Below the pieces are notes generated by a model. The model made no database searches and had not been told where the DNA came from. It worked only from the letters and a program-made list of their open reading frames with translations. DNA of 55,101 nucleotides from SIG565 sp045656145 (GTDB taxonomy: Bacteria > Bacillota > Clostridia > Oscillospirales > Acutalibacteraceae): positions 1-55,101 of the forward strand of contig JAZOQP010000001.1 in NCBI GenBank assembly GCA_045656145.1. Reading direction: 5' to 3'. Shown here piece by piece: positions 48,044 to 55,101 of the stretch. The position numbers and the translations under genes are program-made. Positions within the stretch are counted from its first letter, which is position 1. Every line of letters begins with the position of its first letter.

Positions 48044-49618
48044 TTAGTTTAAATAGTTATCGGGTAAATCGTTTTCAAGTAAAACGGCGGTATTTTCATC
48101 AGCAAAGCGGGAATATACCTCCATAGCCTCTTTAAAGGAAGAAACAATAAAGAGGTTATCCTTATTAAAGTTGGTTGTGGCTATAGCGTCGTTTAGAGGC
48201 ACGGCTCTTTTTTTGCCAACAAGAATTATTATATCCGAAATCTGCGCGGCGGCAAGGCCTAATTTATAATTGAAGTTATATTCTTCTTCGCCAAGCTCAA
48301 CAAGACCCGGCGTTACGATAACCTTTTTCATGTTTTTAAAGGATGCTAAAACCTGAAGTGCTTCAATGCAACCCTCAGGGTTGGCATTATAGGCATCATC
48401 AAGGCAAACCGAACCATTCATATAGCTTTTAAGCTCTAAGCGGTGTTCGGTAGGCTCTAAACGTGATACAGCGTATTGAATATCCTCAGGGGAGATGCCA
48501 AGCCTTAAAGCAACGGCTGCGGCTCCTACAATATTAATAACATTGTGTTTTCCGAGAAGCCTTGTGGAAACGGTGAAATCATAACCACCGCCAACAATTC
48601 TAAAGGTGGCGCCTTCGGGCGAATAGGAAATATCTTTAGCATAAAATTCGGCGGAATTGTTGCCGAATGTGGTGCAATTTCTTTCTCCCAAGCGTTCGGC
48701 AATGCCTGCGCTATCAAGGTTTACAAAAACTTCGCCTCTGTTTTTTATTACAGAATCATATAATTCGAATTTGGTTTTAAAAACATTGTCAACACTTTTA
48801 AAGGTTTCAAGGTGCTGCGCGCCTACCGATGTGATAACAGCCATATTGGGATTTACAATATCGCAAATCTCTTTAATATCGCCAATGTTTTTAGCGCCCA
48901 TTTCGCAAACGAAAATTTCGGTGTTTCCGCGAAGCTTTTCGCGAACTGTTCTTACAACACCCATTGTTGTATTATAGCTTAAAGGAGTGGCAAGAACATT
49001 AAATTTTTCGGAGAGGATTCTCGATAAAATGAATTTGGTGCTGGTTTTTCCGTAACTTCCCGTTACACCAATTACCTTTAGATTCCTTGCGTTTTCAATC
49101 TTCTTTTTAGCATCGTTAATGTAGTATTTCGAAAAGGCGAATTCAATCGGCTTTGTAAGGAAATAACAAAATAGAGTGAGCGCGGGGGAGAAAACGGTTA
49201 AAAATATGAGAAGACAAAGGAAAATTCCTTTTTCGGGGTTAGTATTTGATAAAACTAAAACGATTAAGATTATATTAATAATAAGCGCCGCGGCGAAGAG
49301 CCTTAAAATGCGCGAAGTGAAAACAAGCTTCTTGATAGACTTCTTATGTGTGGAGAATGCATCATAAATTTGATAAGCGGCAAACAAAATAACGCCCGCC
49401 ATAGCAATATATGGATTTATAATGTATGCAATGCAGATTCCGCAAAAAGATAGAGCCAATGCCACCATGCTTTCAAAGAAAGAATCTCCAATCCATTTAA
49501 GGTAGCGGCTCGGATAATATGAATTTTGCTGGAGCATTTGAAACTGCTTATAAAGAGAGCAAACCGATGCTAAAACACAGCAAATGCATATAAAGATAAA
49601 TGCTAAGTTGTTATCCAT
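48044..49618 (-). CDS. murF: MurF-type Mur ligase with an N-terminal membrane domain
   Basis: MurF adds D-Ala-D-Ala to UDP-MurNAc-tripeptide. Residues about 1-175 form an extra domain with four or five hydrophobic segments (near 5-22, 50-80, 100-122, 130-158). A complete Mur ligase follows: ATP loop VTGSYGKTSTK near 186-196, TPLSYNTTMGVVRTVRE, the EMGA segment, VITSVGAQHLETF, and the C-terminal domain with DDAYNANPEG and VTPGLVELG. Total 524 residues, against about 450 for normal MurF. The neighbouring ddl supports the MurF assignment over other Mur ligases. The start ATG is one base after the upstream stop. Confidence 0.85.
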   Translation of the reverse strand: MDNNLAFIFICICCVLASVCSLYKQFQMLQQNSYYPSRYLKWIGDSFFESMVALALSFCGICIAYIINPYIAMAGVILFAAYQIYDAFSTHKKSIKKLVFTSRILRLFAAALIINIILIVLVLSNTNPEKGIFLCLLIFLTVFSPALTLFCYFLTKPIEFAFSKYYINDAKKKIENARNLKVIGVTGSYGKTSTKFILSRILSEKFNVLATPLSYNTTMGVVRTVREKLRGNTEIFVCEMGAKNIGDIKEICDIVNPNMAVITSVGAQHLETFKSVDNVFKTKFELYDSVIKNRGEVFVNLDSAGIAERLGERNCTTFGNNSAEFYAKDISYSPEGATFRIVGGGYDFTVSTRLLGKHNVINIVGAAAVALRLGISPEDIQYAVSRLEPTEHRLELKSYMNGSVCLDDAYNANPEGCIEALQVLASFKNMKKVIVTPGLVELGEEEYNFNYKLGLAAAQISDIIILVGKKRAVPLNDAIATTNFNKDNLFIVSSFKEAMEVYSRFADENTAVLLENDLPDNYLN

Positions 49619-49619
49619 T

Positions 49620-50384
49620 CTATTTGCCTCCTAAAAAACTTCTGAGAATAGCGTGGGCCTGAATTGGTTTTTCGCAAAAAGAGAAATGCCCCGTGCCTTC
49701 CAAAACACAAAGACCCGAATCTTTAATTAAGGATTCAATAATTTTAGCATCGCTCAAAGGCGTTGCGGTATCCTTATCGCCCCAAATAAGTAAGGTGGGG
49801 CAAGAAATGTTAGGTAAAATATCGCGAAGGTCTGTGTTGACAAGTTTTACCAGTGTTTGCCTTAATACAGGTGGAGCTGCATTATAATCAGCCGAGCCGT
49901 AATGCGCCCTTGCCTTGTTCAATAAATTTTCACTATGGTTTTTAATGAAGGGTAGCGTGAGTACTGCCTTAATAAATTTAAAACTTTTAGCGCGAAAAAT
50001 CTGTTTGGCGCTTTTCTTAGGAATAAGACCTGCAGCATCGAGCAAAACAATTTTAGGAGGAGAGAGGAGTTTATTGCCTGCAAGATATAAACAAACCCTG
50101 CCACCATGTGAATGGCCGATGATTATGGGTTTATTAAGATTTACCTTTTCAATAAATTCCAAAACCAAATCGGCATAGTCCTTAGTTTCCCAAGGAGATG
50201 GCATGGTTTCGCTTTCTCCGCAACCCGGGAAATCAAGTGCGGTAAAGCGGCAAATGTCAGACAGCGCATTCATAAGCGGCGCATAAACCTTTGCGCTCGA
50301 ACCCCAACCGTGAAGGAGTAAAACATCACAGCCGCTGCCCTTTTGCTCATAATTTATTTTAAGGTTTTTAACAATAATTTCCAT
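49620..50384 (-). CDS. Alpha/beta hydrolase
   Basis: A 254-residue cytoplasmic alpha/beta-fold hydrolase. The oxyanion motif LLHGWGSS near 24-31, nucleophile elbow GHSHGG near 93-98 (serine in the centre), the acid in WGDKDTATPL near 199-208 and the histidine in EGTGHFSF near 228-235 make a complete triad. The cap between 125 and 180 is basic and hydrophobic. It opens an operon with murF, ddl and the CDF gene, so a lipid or cell envelope substrate is possible, but none can be named. GAGGT lies upstream of the ATG. Confidence 0.87.
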   Translation of the reverse strand: MEIIVKNLKINYEQKGSGCDVLLLHGWGSSAKVYAPLMNALSDICRFTALDFPGCGESETMPSPWETKDYADLVLEFIEKVNLNKPIIIGHSHGGRVCLYLAGNKLLSPPKIVLLDAAGLIPKKSAKQIFRAKSFKFIKAVLTLPFIKNHSENLLNKARAHYGSADYNAAPPVLRQTLVKLVNTDLRDILPNISCPTLLIWGDKDTATPLSDAKIIESLIKDSGLCVLEGTGHFSFCEKPIQAHAILRSFLGGK

Positions 50385-50416
50385 ATCATTACCTCATAAT
50401 GCATATAACTAAATTT

Positions 50417-50445
50417 ATTATACCAAAAAATTAATAAAAAAAGAA
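50417..50445 (-). promoter_or_regulatory. Probable promoter of the hydrolase-murF-ddl-CDF operon
   Basis: On the minus strand TATAAT (complement of 50417-50422) with TGG before it; the -35 17 bases away is weak (TTCTTT). Confidence 0.5.
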
Positions 50446-50520
50446 GAGGTAATTTTAAAAAAATGCAATTATATGAAAATTCGTTAAAATAACACAAAAT
50501 ATAGGGCCTTAAATTTTGAA

Positions 50521-50549
50521 TTGACAATATAGCGAATAAAGGGTATAAT
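50521..50549 (+). promoter_or_regulatory. Sigma-A promoter of murA
   Basis: Perfect TTGACA (50521-50526) and TATAAT (50544-50549) with a 17-base spacer. Confidence 0.9.
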
Positions 50550-50615
50550 ATACAAGTGATATTATTTGCAAAATGGCAATACTAATTATAGAAAAATTTT
50601 TAAGGAGTGCCTTTT

Positions 50616-51902
50616 TTGGAAAAGTTTGTTATTAAGGGCGGCAAAAAGCTCTCAGGCAGAGTTAGAATAAGCGGTGCTAAGAATGCTGCAGTTGCAGTTC
50701 TTCCCGCTGTTCTTTTGGCAGATAGCCCATGCATAATTGAAAACCTTCCCGAAATATCCGATGTGGCGGCTATTTGCTCTTGCCTTTCGGGTATTGGCGC
50801 AAAGGTTAAATATATAGATTCCGGAACGGTTGAAATTGACCCCACAGGTGTTAATTCCTTTGTGGTTACAAAGGAAATGGCTAAAAATATGAGGGCTTCA
50901 AGTTATTTTCTCGGCGCATTGCTCGGCCGTATGAAGAGGGCCCGCGTGGCACCTCCCGGTGGCTGTGATTTCGGCGTTAGACCTATAGACCAGCATATTA
51001 AAGGCTTTGAGGCACTCGGAGCCAAGGTTTCTATTGAAAACGGAATGGTAGAGGCGCGTTGCCAAAAACTTGGCGGCGGATCGGTTTATCTTGATGTTGT
51101 ATCGGTTGGCGCCACCATTAATATAATGCTTGCCGCAGTTAAGGCAAGGGGCACAACTGTTATTGAAAATGCCGCAAGGGAACCGCATATTGTTGACCTT
51201 GCAAACTTCTTGAACTCTATGGGCGCAAATATAATGGGCGCCGGCACAAATGTTATTAAAATCCGCGGTGTTGAACACCTTACGGGAACTACCTATAGCG
51301 TTATTCCCGATCAGATAGAAGCGGGCACATATCTTGTTGCCGCAGCAGCAACCAAGGGCGATGTTACTATTACCGATGTAATTCCGAAACACCTTGAATC
51401 TATAATTGCCAAGCTTGCCGAAACAGGCGTTACAATCGAGCAGGGCGATGAAGAGGTAAGGGTGTATGTTAAGGGTAAATTAAAGAGCTGCAATCTTAAA
51501 ACAATGCCACACCCGGGCTTCCCAACCGATATGCAACCCCAAATGGCCACATTATTAACTATAGCCGAGGGGACAAGCATCATAAACGAGGGTGTTTGGG
51601 ATAATCGCTTCAGATATGTTGAACAGCTAACCCTTATGGGCGCTAAAATTCAGGTTGATGGCAAGATGGCGGTTATTAAAGGCACCGATAGGTTAAATTC
51701 TGCTCCTGTAAGGGCGGTAGACCTTAGAGCAGGTGCCGCAATGATTATTGCAGGTCTTATGGCGGATGGAGTAACCGAGATTGAGAATATTGAATATATC
51801 GATCGCGGTTATGAAAAGATTGTTGAAAAACTGTCGGCTCTCGGCGCTGATATTAAACGTGTTAACACCGAATTTGGCAGCATTAAAAATAAAGCAAACT
51901 AA
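50616..51902 (+). CDS. murA: UDP-N-acetylglucosamine 1-carboxyvinyltransferase
   Basis: MurA transfers enolpyruvate to UDP-GlcNAc, the first committed step of peptidoglycan synthesis and the target of fosfomycin. The 428 residues include the N-terminal RISGAKNAAVAVLPA, KNMRASSYFLGALLGR near 90-105, the active-site loop VAPPGGCDFGVRPIDQH with the reactive C117 (so fosfomycin-sensitive by this criterion), GFPTDMQPQMATLL and ENIEYIDRGYE. I chose TTG at 50616, 8 bases after AAGGAG; a GTG at 50607 overlaps that site. Two MurA isozymes are common in Firmicutes; which one this is cannot be told. Confidence 0.95.
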   Translation: MEKFVIKGGKKLSGRVRISGAKNAAVAVLPAVLLADSPCIIENLPEISDVAAICSCLSGIGAKVKYIDSGTVEIDPTGVNSFVVTKEMAKNMRASSYFLGALLGRMKRARVAPPGGCDFGVRPIDQHIKGFEALGAKVSIENGMVEARCQKLGGGSVYLDVVSVGATINIMLAAVKARGTTVIENAAREPHIVDLANFLNSMGANIMGAGTNVIKIRGVEHLTGTTYSVIPDQIEAGTYLVAAAATKGDVTITDVIPKHLESIIAKLAETGVTIEQGDEEVRVYVKGKLKSCNLKTMPHPGFPTDMQPQMATLLTIAEGTSIINEGVWDNRFRYVEQLTLMGAKIQVDGKMAVIKGTDRLNSAPVRAVDLRAGAAMIIAGLMADGVTEIENIEYIDRGYEKIVEKLSALGADIKRVNTEFGSIKNKAN

Positions 51903-51952
51903 TTAATTCGGGCCGTCTTAGACGGTCCGTATTTTTGAAAGGAGAAAAGGCT

Positions 51953-52741
51953 ATGGCAAGGATTTGTCCGTTATTTTCAGGTTCAACCGCTAACAGTACA
52001 TATGTAAGCGGCTCTTCGGGCTCTTTTTTGGTTGATGCCGGCTCTTCCTTTTCTTCCTTAAAAAAGGAGTTTGCCGAAAAAGGCTTCCTCTTTGGTGAGT
52101 TGAAGGGTATCTTTATAACCCATACCCATTCCGACCACACAAAAGGCCTTTCGGTATTGCTTAAAAATGTTGATATTCCCGTGATTGCAAGCCATCAAAC
52201 ACTTGAATATTTAATAGAGCATAATCTTGTTCCCGAAAAAGCTAATCTTTTAGAAATAGATGAAAAAGGAATGGAATTATCGGGTGCGCAAATTAAGTTT
52301 TTTAGCACCAGCCATGATGCTTTAGGTAGCGGTGGATATTCATTTTTATTGCCTGATGGAAATAAAATATCGGTTTGCACCGATTTGGGCGTTGTAACCG
52401 AAAGTGTAAGGAATGCAATTTTAGGAAGCAACCTTGTAATGCTTGAATCAAACCACGATTTAAAAATGCTTAAAAATGGTCCTTATCCGCCCGAGCTTAA
52501 AATGAGAATAATGAGCGACAGGGGACACCTTTCGAATATATCGGCGGCTAATGAACTTAAAAATCTTTTAAATGGCGGAACAAATCGTTTTATTTTGGCG
52601 CATTTAAGCCAACATAATAACACTCCGAATTTAGCGCGCTCTGCTGCAACTGCATCGCTCCTCGATTTAGGGGCGAAGGCTTCGATTGATTATATATTAA
52701 ATGTAGCGGCGCCAAAGGGTAACGAGGTTGTGTATTTATGA
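51953..52741 (+). CDS. MBL-fold metallo-hydrolase, YycJ/WalJ type
   Basis: A 262-residue metallo-beta-lactamase-fold protein. The metal motif FITHTHSDHTKGL is at about 55-67, with further ligands in STSHDALGSGGYSF near 121-134, CTDLG near 143-147 and ESNHD near 165-169. This is the pattern of YycJ (WalJ), a protein linked with cell wall and division control in Firmicutes. ATG at 51953 follows AAAGGAG. It overlaps rlmH by 4 bases, as YycJ-RlmH neighbours often do. Confidence 0.88.
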   Translation: MARICPLFSGSTANSTYVSGSSGSFLVDAGSSFSSLKKEFAEKGFLFGELKGIFITHTHSDHTKGLSVLLKNVDIPVIASHQTLEYLIEHNLVPEKANLLEIDEKGMELSGAQIKFFSTSHDALGSGGYSFLLPDGNKISVCTDLGVVTESVRNAILGSNLVMLESNHDLKMLKNGPYPPELKMRIMSDRGHLSNISAANELKNLLNGGTNRFILAHLSQHNNTPNLARSAATASLLDLGAKASIDYILNVAAPKGNEVVYL

Positions 52742-53217
52742 TAAAGATTAAAATTATTGCCTTAGGCAAGCTTAAGGAAAAATATTGGCGGGATGCTATT
52801 GCGGAGTATGCAAAAAGGCTTGGCGCATTTTGTAATTTTGAAATAACCGAGCTTACCCCCAAAGCATTACCCGATAATCCGAATGAAGCTCATATAGAGG
52901 CAGCGCTTCTTTCCGAAGCCGAAATGATAATAAAGGCAATTCCTAAAACCACAACGGTTGCAGCCTTATGCATTGAGGGGAAACAATTTTCTTCCGAAGA
53001 TTTAGCAAAAGAAATTCTTTTAGCGCAGCAAGAAACGGGGAGTATTACATTTATAATAGGCTCTTCTTTTGGCCTTCATAAGAAAATTAAGGATTTAGCT
53101 AATGTGAAAATGTCAATGTCTAAAATGACCTTTCCGCATCAGCTTGCGAGAGTGGTGTTATCCGAGCAGATATATAGGGCATTTAAAATCAACGAGGGCT
53201 CGGCTTATCACAAATAA
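52738..53217 (+). CDS. rlmH: 23S rRNA pseudouridine-1915 N3-methyltransferase
   Basis: RlmH, a SPOUT-class enzyme, methylates pseudouridine 1915 in helix 69 of 23S rRNA, acting on the assembled ribosome. The 159-residue protein has the family start IKIIALGKLKEKYW, CIEGKQFSSEDLA near 81-93, FIIGSSFGLHK near 104-114 (SAM-binding knot) and the C-terminal MTFPHQLARVVLSEQIYRAFKI. The length is exact for the family. Confidence 0.96.
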   Translation: MIKIKIIALGKLKEKYWRDAIAEYAKRLGAFCNFEITELTPKALPDNPNEAHIEAALLSEAEMIIKAIPKTTTVAALCIEGKQFSSEDLAKEILLAQQETGSITFIIGSSFGLHKKIKDLANVKMSMSKMTFPHQLARVVLSEQIYRAFKINEGSAYHK

Positions 53218-53231
53218 ATATAAAAAAATAC

Positions 53232-53260
53232 TTGACCTTTAGGGTGGGTTGTGTTATAAT
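53232..53260 (+). promoter_or_regulatory. Sigma-A promoter of rpmG-secE-nusG
   Basis: TTGACC (53232-53237) and TATAAT (53255-53260) with a 17-base spacer. About 180 bases of leader precede rpmG. The leader begins with a short ACCT/AGGT hairpin and nine T residues (53267-53290) and has a TTTTTAC/GTAAAAA stem near 53341-53366. Confidence 0.78.
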
Positions 53261-53446
53261 AGCATTACCTCTGAAGGTCTTTTTTTTTGCGCAAAAAATC
53301 GACCGAAAAGTAAATTTAGCGTATATTGTATGTGCTTCGTTTTTTACCATCTATATGTTGTAAAAAACCGATATTCGCGGTTGCTGAGGGAGGCTCATTT
53401 GCAAGAAAATGCAAAAATTATTTTCCGTAAAACGGGAGGTGCCGTC

Positions 53447-53596
53447 ATGAGAGTTAAAATCACTTTAGCTTGTACAGAATGCAAGCAGCGCAATTACAAC
53501 ACAATGAAAAACAAGAAAAACGACCCCGACAGACTTGAAATGAATAAGTACTGCAGGTTCTGCAAGAAGCACACCGTACACAAAGAAACAAAGTAA
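53447..53596 (+). CDS. rpmG: Ribosomal protein L33
   Basis: A 49-residue large-subunit protein with zinc ribbon C-x2-C (CTEC near 9-12) and C-x2-C (CRFC near 36-39), the C+ type. The motif YNTMKNKKNDPDRLEMNKYC is typical. GGGAGGTG precedes the ATG. The rpmG-secE-nusG-rplK order is the standard Firmicutes arrangement. Confidence 0.96.
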   Translation: MRVKITLACTECKQRNYNTMKNKKNDPDRLEMNKYCRFCKKHTVHKETK

Positions 53597-53608
53597 GGAG
53601 GACAAACG

Positions 53609-54295
53609 ATGAAGGTTATCAACAAAATTTGTCAGATTTTGGCAATATTGTTCGGCGTTACCGCTTTGTTTTTGTTCTTTACAAACTTTGCAACCATCGT
53701 TTCTGCAACAGGTACCTATAATATAGCAGGTTCAATTTTAGCATTTGGCGGAAAGCTCACAGCTGCCGGTGTTAAAATGGCAAAATCTAGCGATTTGCTT
53801 TTCTGCTTCTTGGTATCCCTTTTAGCAGTTGTATGCGGCGGATTTACCTTTAAATCTAAGGGTGCAAGATATTTTGGACCGGCTTTCGCGCTTGTTGGAG
53901 CTATCTATATGCTCGTTATAACACTCAGCGCTCCGAACTTCTTTATCGATGCTCGTCCTTTAGAGGTTGCCCTCGCAACAGATGTTAGTTACTGCTTATC
54001 AGTAACCCTTACAACAGTTGCTTTGTTTGTTTGTTTCGGCTTTGGTACTGCACATTTACTTATTGATGATTACATTATCGCATCGGCTTCAAAGGATAAG
54101 TTAACTCTTCCCAAAAAGATAGTTCGCTTCTTGCGTGACTATAAGAGCGAAACAAAGAAGATTGTTTGGCCCGGAATTAAGGATGTAGTTAAGAACACAG
54201 TAATAGTTCTTATTATGTGCGCTGTTGTAGGTGCTTTTATCTGGTTAGTCGATTTCGGTCTTGGCTCATTACTCCAGGAATTATTAAAACTTTAA
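53609..54295 (+). CDS. secE: SecE translocase subunit with an N-terminal four-helix membrane extension
   Basis: SecE clamps SecY in the protein translocation channel. Residues 168-228 are a complete SecE: amphipathic stretch IVRFLRDYKSETKKIVWPG (with the conserved W-P), then one membrane helix near 195-217. Before it is an extra 165-residue domain with about four hydrophobic segments (near 7-29, 61-79, 88-108, 127-149). Normal bacterial SecE is 60-125 residues. The whole is one open frame with a single GGAGG ribosome site, between rpmG and nusG as expected. Confidence 0.85.
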   Translation: MKVINKICQILAILFGVTALFLFFTNFATIVSATGTYNIAGSILAFGGKLTAAGVKMAKSSDLLFCFLVSLLAVVCGGFTFKSKGARYFGPAFALVGAIYMLVITLSAPNFFIDARPLEVALATDVSYCLSVTLTTVALFVCFGFGTAHLLIDDYIIASASKDKLTLPKKIVRFLRDYKSETKKIVWPGIKDVVKNTVIVLIMCAVVGAFIWLVDFGLGSLLQELLKL

Positions 54296-54316
54296 TAAAT
54301 ATTTGGAGGCGTAATT

Positions 54317-54844
54317 ATGGCAGATTTAGGCGATGCAAAGTGGTATGTAATTCATACCTACTCAGGCTATGAAAACAAGGTAAAGAACGATCTTGAGAAG
54401 ATGGTTGAAAACCGTAAAATGCAAGACCTTATAGTTGATGTTAATATTCCTACCGAAACCGTAACTGAGGTTAAGGGAGACACCAAGCGTGAGGTTGAAC
54501 GCAAAATCTTCCCCGGTTATGTTCTTGTAAAAATGATTGTTACTGACGACAGTTGGTTTGTTGTTCGTAATATAGTTGGCGTAACGGGCTTTGTTGGCCC
54601 TGCGTCAAAACCGGTTCCGCTAACCGATGATGAGGTTGCAGCTTTAGGCGTTGAGAAGCACAGCGTTGAGCTTGAATATAAAGTTGGCGACAATGTTAAG
54701 GTTACTTATGGACCATTTGAGAATTTAGAGGGTACTGTTGAGGAAATTGATATTCCCGGCGGCAGCGTTCGAATTCTTATTTCCGTTTTTGGCAGACAAA
54801 CACCTGTTGAAATGGAATTAGACCAGATTACTTTGGTTGATTAA
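54317..54844 (+). CDS. nusG: Transcription termination/antitermination protein NusG
   Basis: NusG binds RNA polymerase and modulates elongation and pausing. The 175-residue protein has an NGN domain (KWYVIHTYSGYENKVKNDLEKM, FPGYVLVKMIVTDDSWFVVRN, GVTGFVG) and a KOW domain near 122-150 (VGDNVKVTYGPFENLEGTVEEI), in a normal arrangement. TTGGAGG precedes the ATG. Confidence 0.97.
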   Translation: MADLGDAKWYVIHTYSGYENKVKNDLEKMVENRKMQDLIVDVNIPTETVTEVKGDTKREVERKIFPGYVLVKMIVTDDSWFVVRNIVGVTGFVGPASKPVPLTDDEVAALGVEKHSVELEYKVGDNVKVTYGPFENLEGTVEEIDIPGGSVRILISVFGRQTPVEMELDQITLVD

Positions 54845-54859
54845 TTTATTAATTAGCAG

Positions 54860-54985
54860 CAAGTCTGCTTATTAAGCGGCTATTTTGCCGCCGGCGGTAA
54901 TACCGCCACGGTGGGAGGAGCAGGAAGATGAATGCTCCGCCAGGTGAAAATTCACTATTTACCACGAATATTGGAGGTGCAAACA
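54860..54985 (+). promoter_or_regulatory. Structured leader of rplK (probable ribosomal-protein autoregulatory site)
   Basis: The gap before rplK is rich in pairing: GCGGC/GCCGC (54876-54892), CGGCGGTA/TACCGCC, and GGAGCA (54917-54922) with TGCTCC enclosing GGAAGATGAA. Purine-rich loops of this type resemble the L1-binding site placed before rplK-rplA in many bacteria. No T-run follows, so it is not a simple terminator. Confidence 0.5.
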
Positions 54986-55101
54986 ATGGCTCAAAAAATC
55001 ACAGGTTACATTAAATTACAAATTCCGGCAGGAAAAGCCACACCGGCTCCGCCTGTTGGTCCGGCGCTGGGTCAGCACGGTGTAAACATTATGGCGTTCA
55101 C
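54986..55101 (+). CDS. rplK: Ribosomal protein L11, N-terminal part (cut by window edge)
   Basis: The first 38 codons encode MAQKITGYIKLQIPAGKATP and then PAPPVGPALGQHGVNIMAF, the highly conserved start of L11 including the proline-rich PPVGPALGQ loop. GGAGG precedes the ATG. The rest lies outside the window. Confidence 0.96.
   Translation, partial: MAQKITGYIKLQIPAGKATPAPPVGPALGQHGVNIMAF

Noticed and set aside
51883..52140. Antisense frame over the murA-YycJ junction
   Set aside because: No initiation signal and no recognisable product; shadow of the real genes.
1..55101. CRISPR array, insertion sequence, prophage or tRNA genes
   Set aside because: No regularly spaced repeats, transposase or integrase frames, or tRNA-like folds with CCA-proximal stems were seen.

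Overview
The window is a 55 kb piece of an AT-rich chromosome from an endospore-forming, anaerobic member of the Firmicutes, most likely class Clostridia near the Oscillospiraceae/Ruminococcaceae. This is inferred from spoIIE and sigK, strong AGGAGG ribosome sites, TTGACA/TATAAT promoters with 17-bp spacing, an anaerobic ribonucleotide reductase, a second oxygen-sensitive glycyl radical enzyme, a glgBCDA cluster with the Firmicutes-type GlgD subunit, and class B sortase. Most of the window is ordinary housekeeping sequence; no CRISPR array, insertion sequence, phage gene, tRNA or rRNA was seen.

Layout. 1-254: a gene-free stretch with an unusually folded element. 255-2330 (minus): tsaE-tsaB (t6A tRNA modification), rpiB, PAP2 phosphatase, from one promoter back to back with that of rodA. 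2462-6694: rodA, spoIIE behind a Spo0A-type promoter, and sigK convergent with spoIIE. 6751-13323 (minus): glgB-glgC-glgD-glgA then uppP. 13516-15549 (minus): an unrecognised protein and the rpsF-ssb-rpsR operon. 15723-18950: coaX with an ECF transporter S component, radC, an RluA-type pseudouridine synthase. 18980-20662: glycine riboswitch controlling an amino acid:sodium symporter. 20780-23093: SGNH hydrolase, 60-residue protein, apbE lipoprotein with an apparently leaderless message. 23155-30713: secA, mnmA, LUD protein, D,D-carboxypeptidase, pgi, small P-loop protein. 30832-36637: DUF177-rpmF, then DUF512 radical SAM protein-der-plsY-gpsA-sortase B.

36766-45548 is the most unusual part. 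It holds nrdD/nrdG, a tandem pair of SGNH proteins whose second member has lost its catalytic residues, a divergent glycyl radical enzyme with its own activase, a TIM-barrel sugar isomerase/epimerase, and a deletion scar in which a broken AraC regulator abuts the 3' remnant of another TIM-barrel gene. The radical enzyme and its activase form one two-gene operon with its own promoter; the substrate cannot be read from sequence. The surroundings (sugar isomerase, remnant sugar isomerase, AraC regulator) suggest carbohydrate-derived chemistry.

45665-50384 (minus): alpha/beta hydrolase, membrane-anchored MurF, Ddl, cation efflux protein; the MurF and Ddl pair makes and attaches D-Ala-D-Ala, complementing murA, uppP, rodA, the carboxypeptidase and sortase elsewhere in the window. 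50616-53217: murA, YycJ-type MBL hydrolase, rlmH. 53447-55101: rpmG, an extended secE, nusG and the start of rplK, the usual entry to the rpoB region, cut by the window edge.
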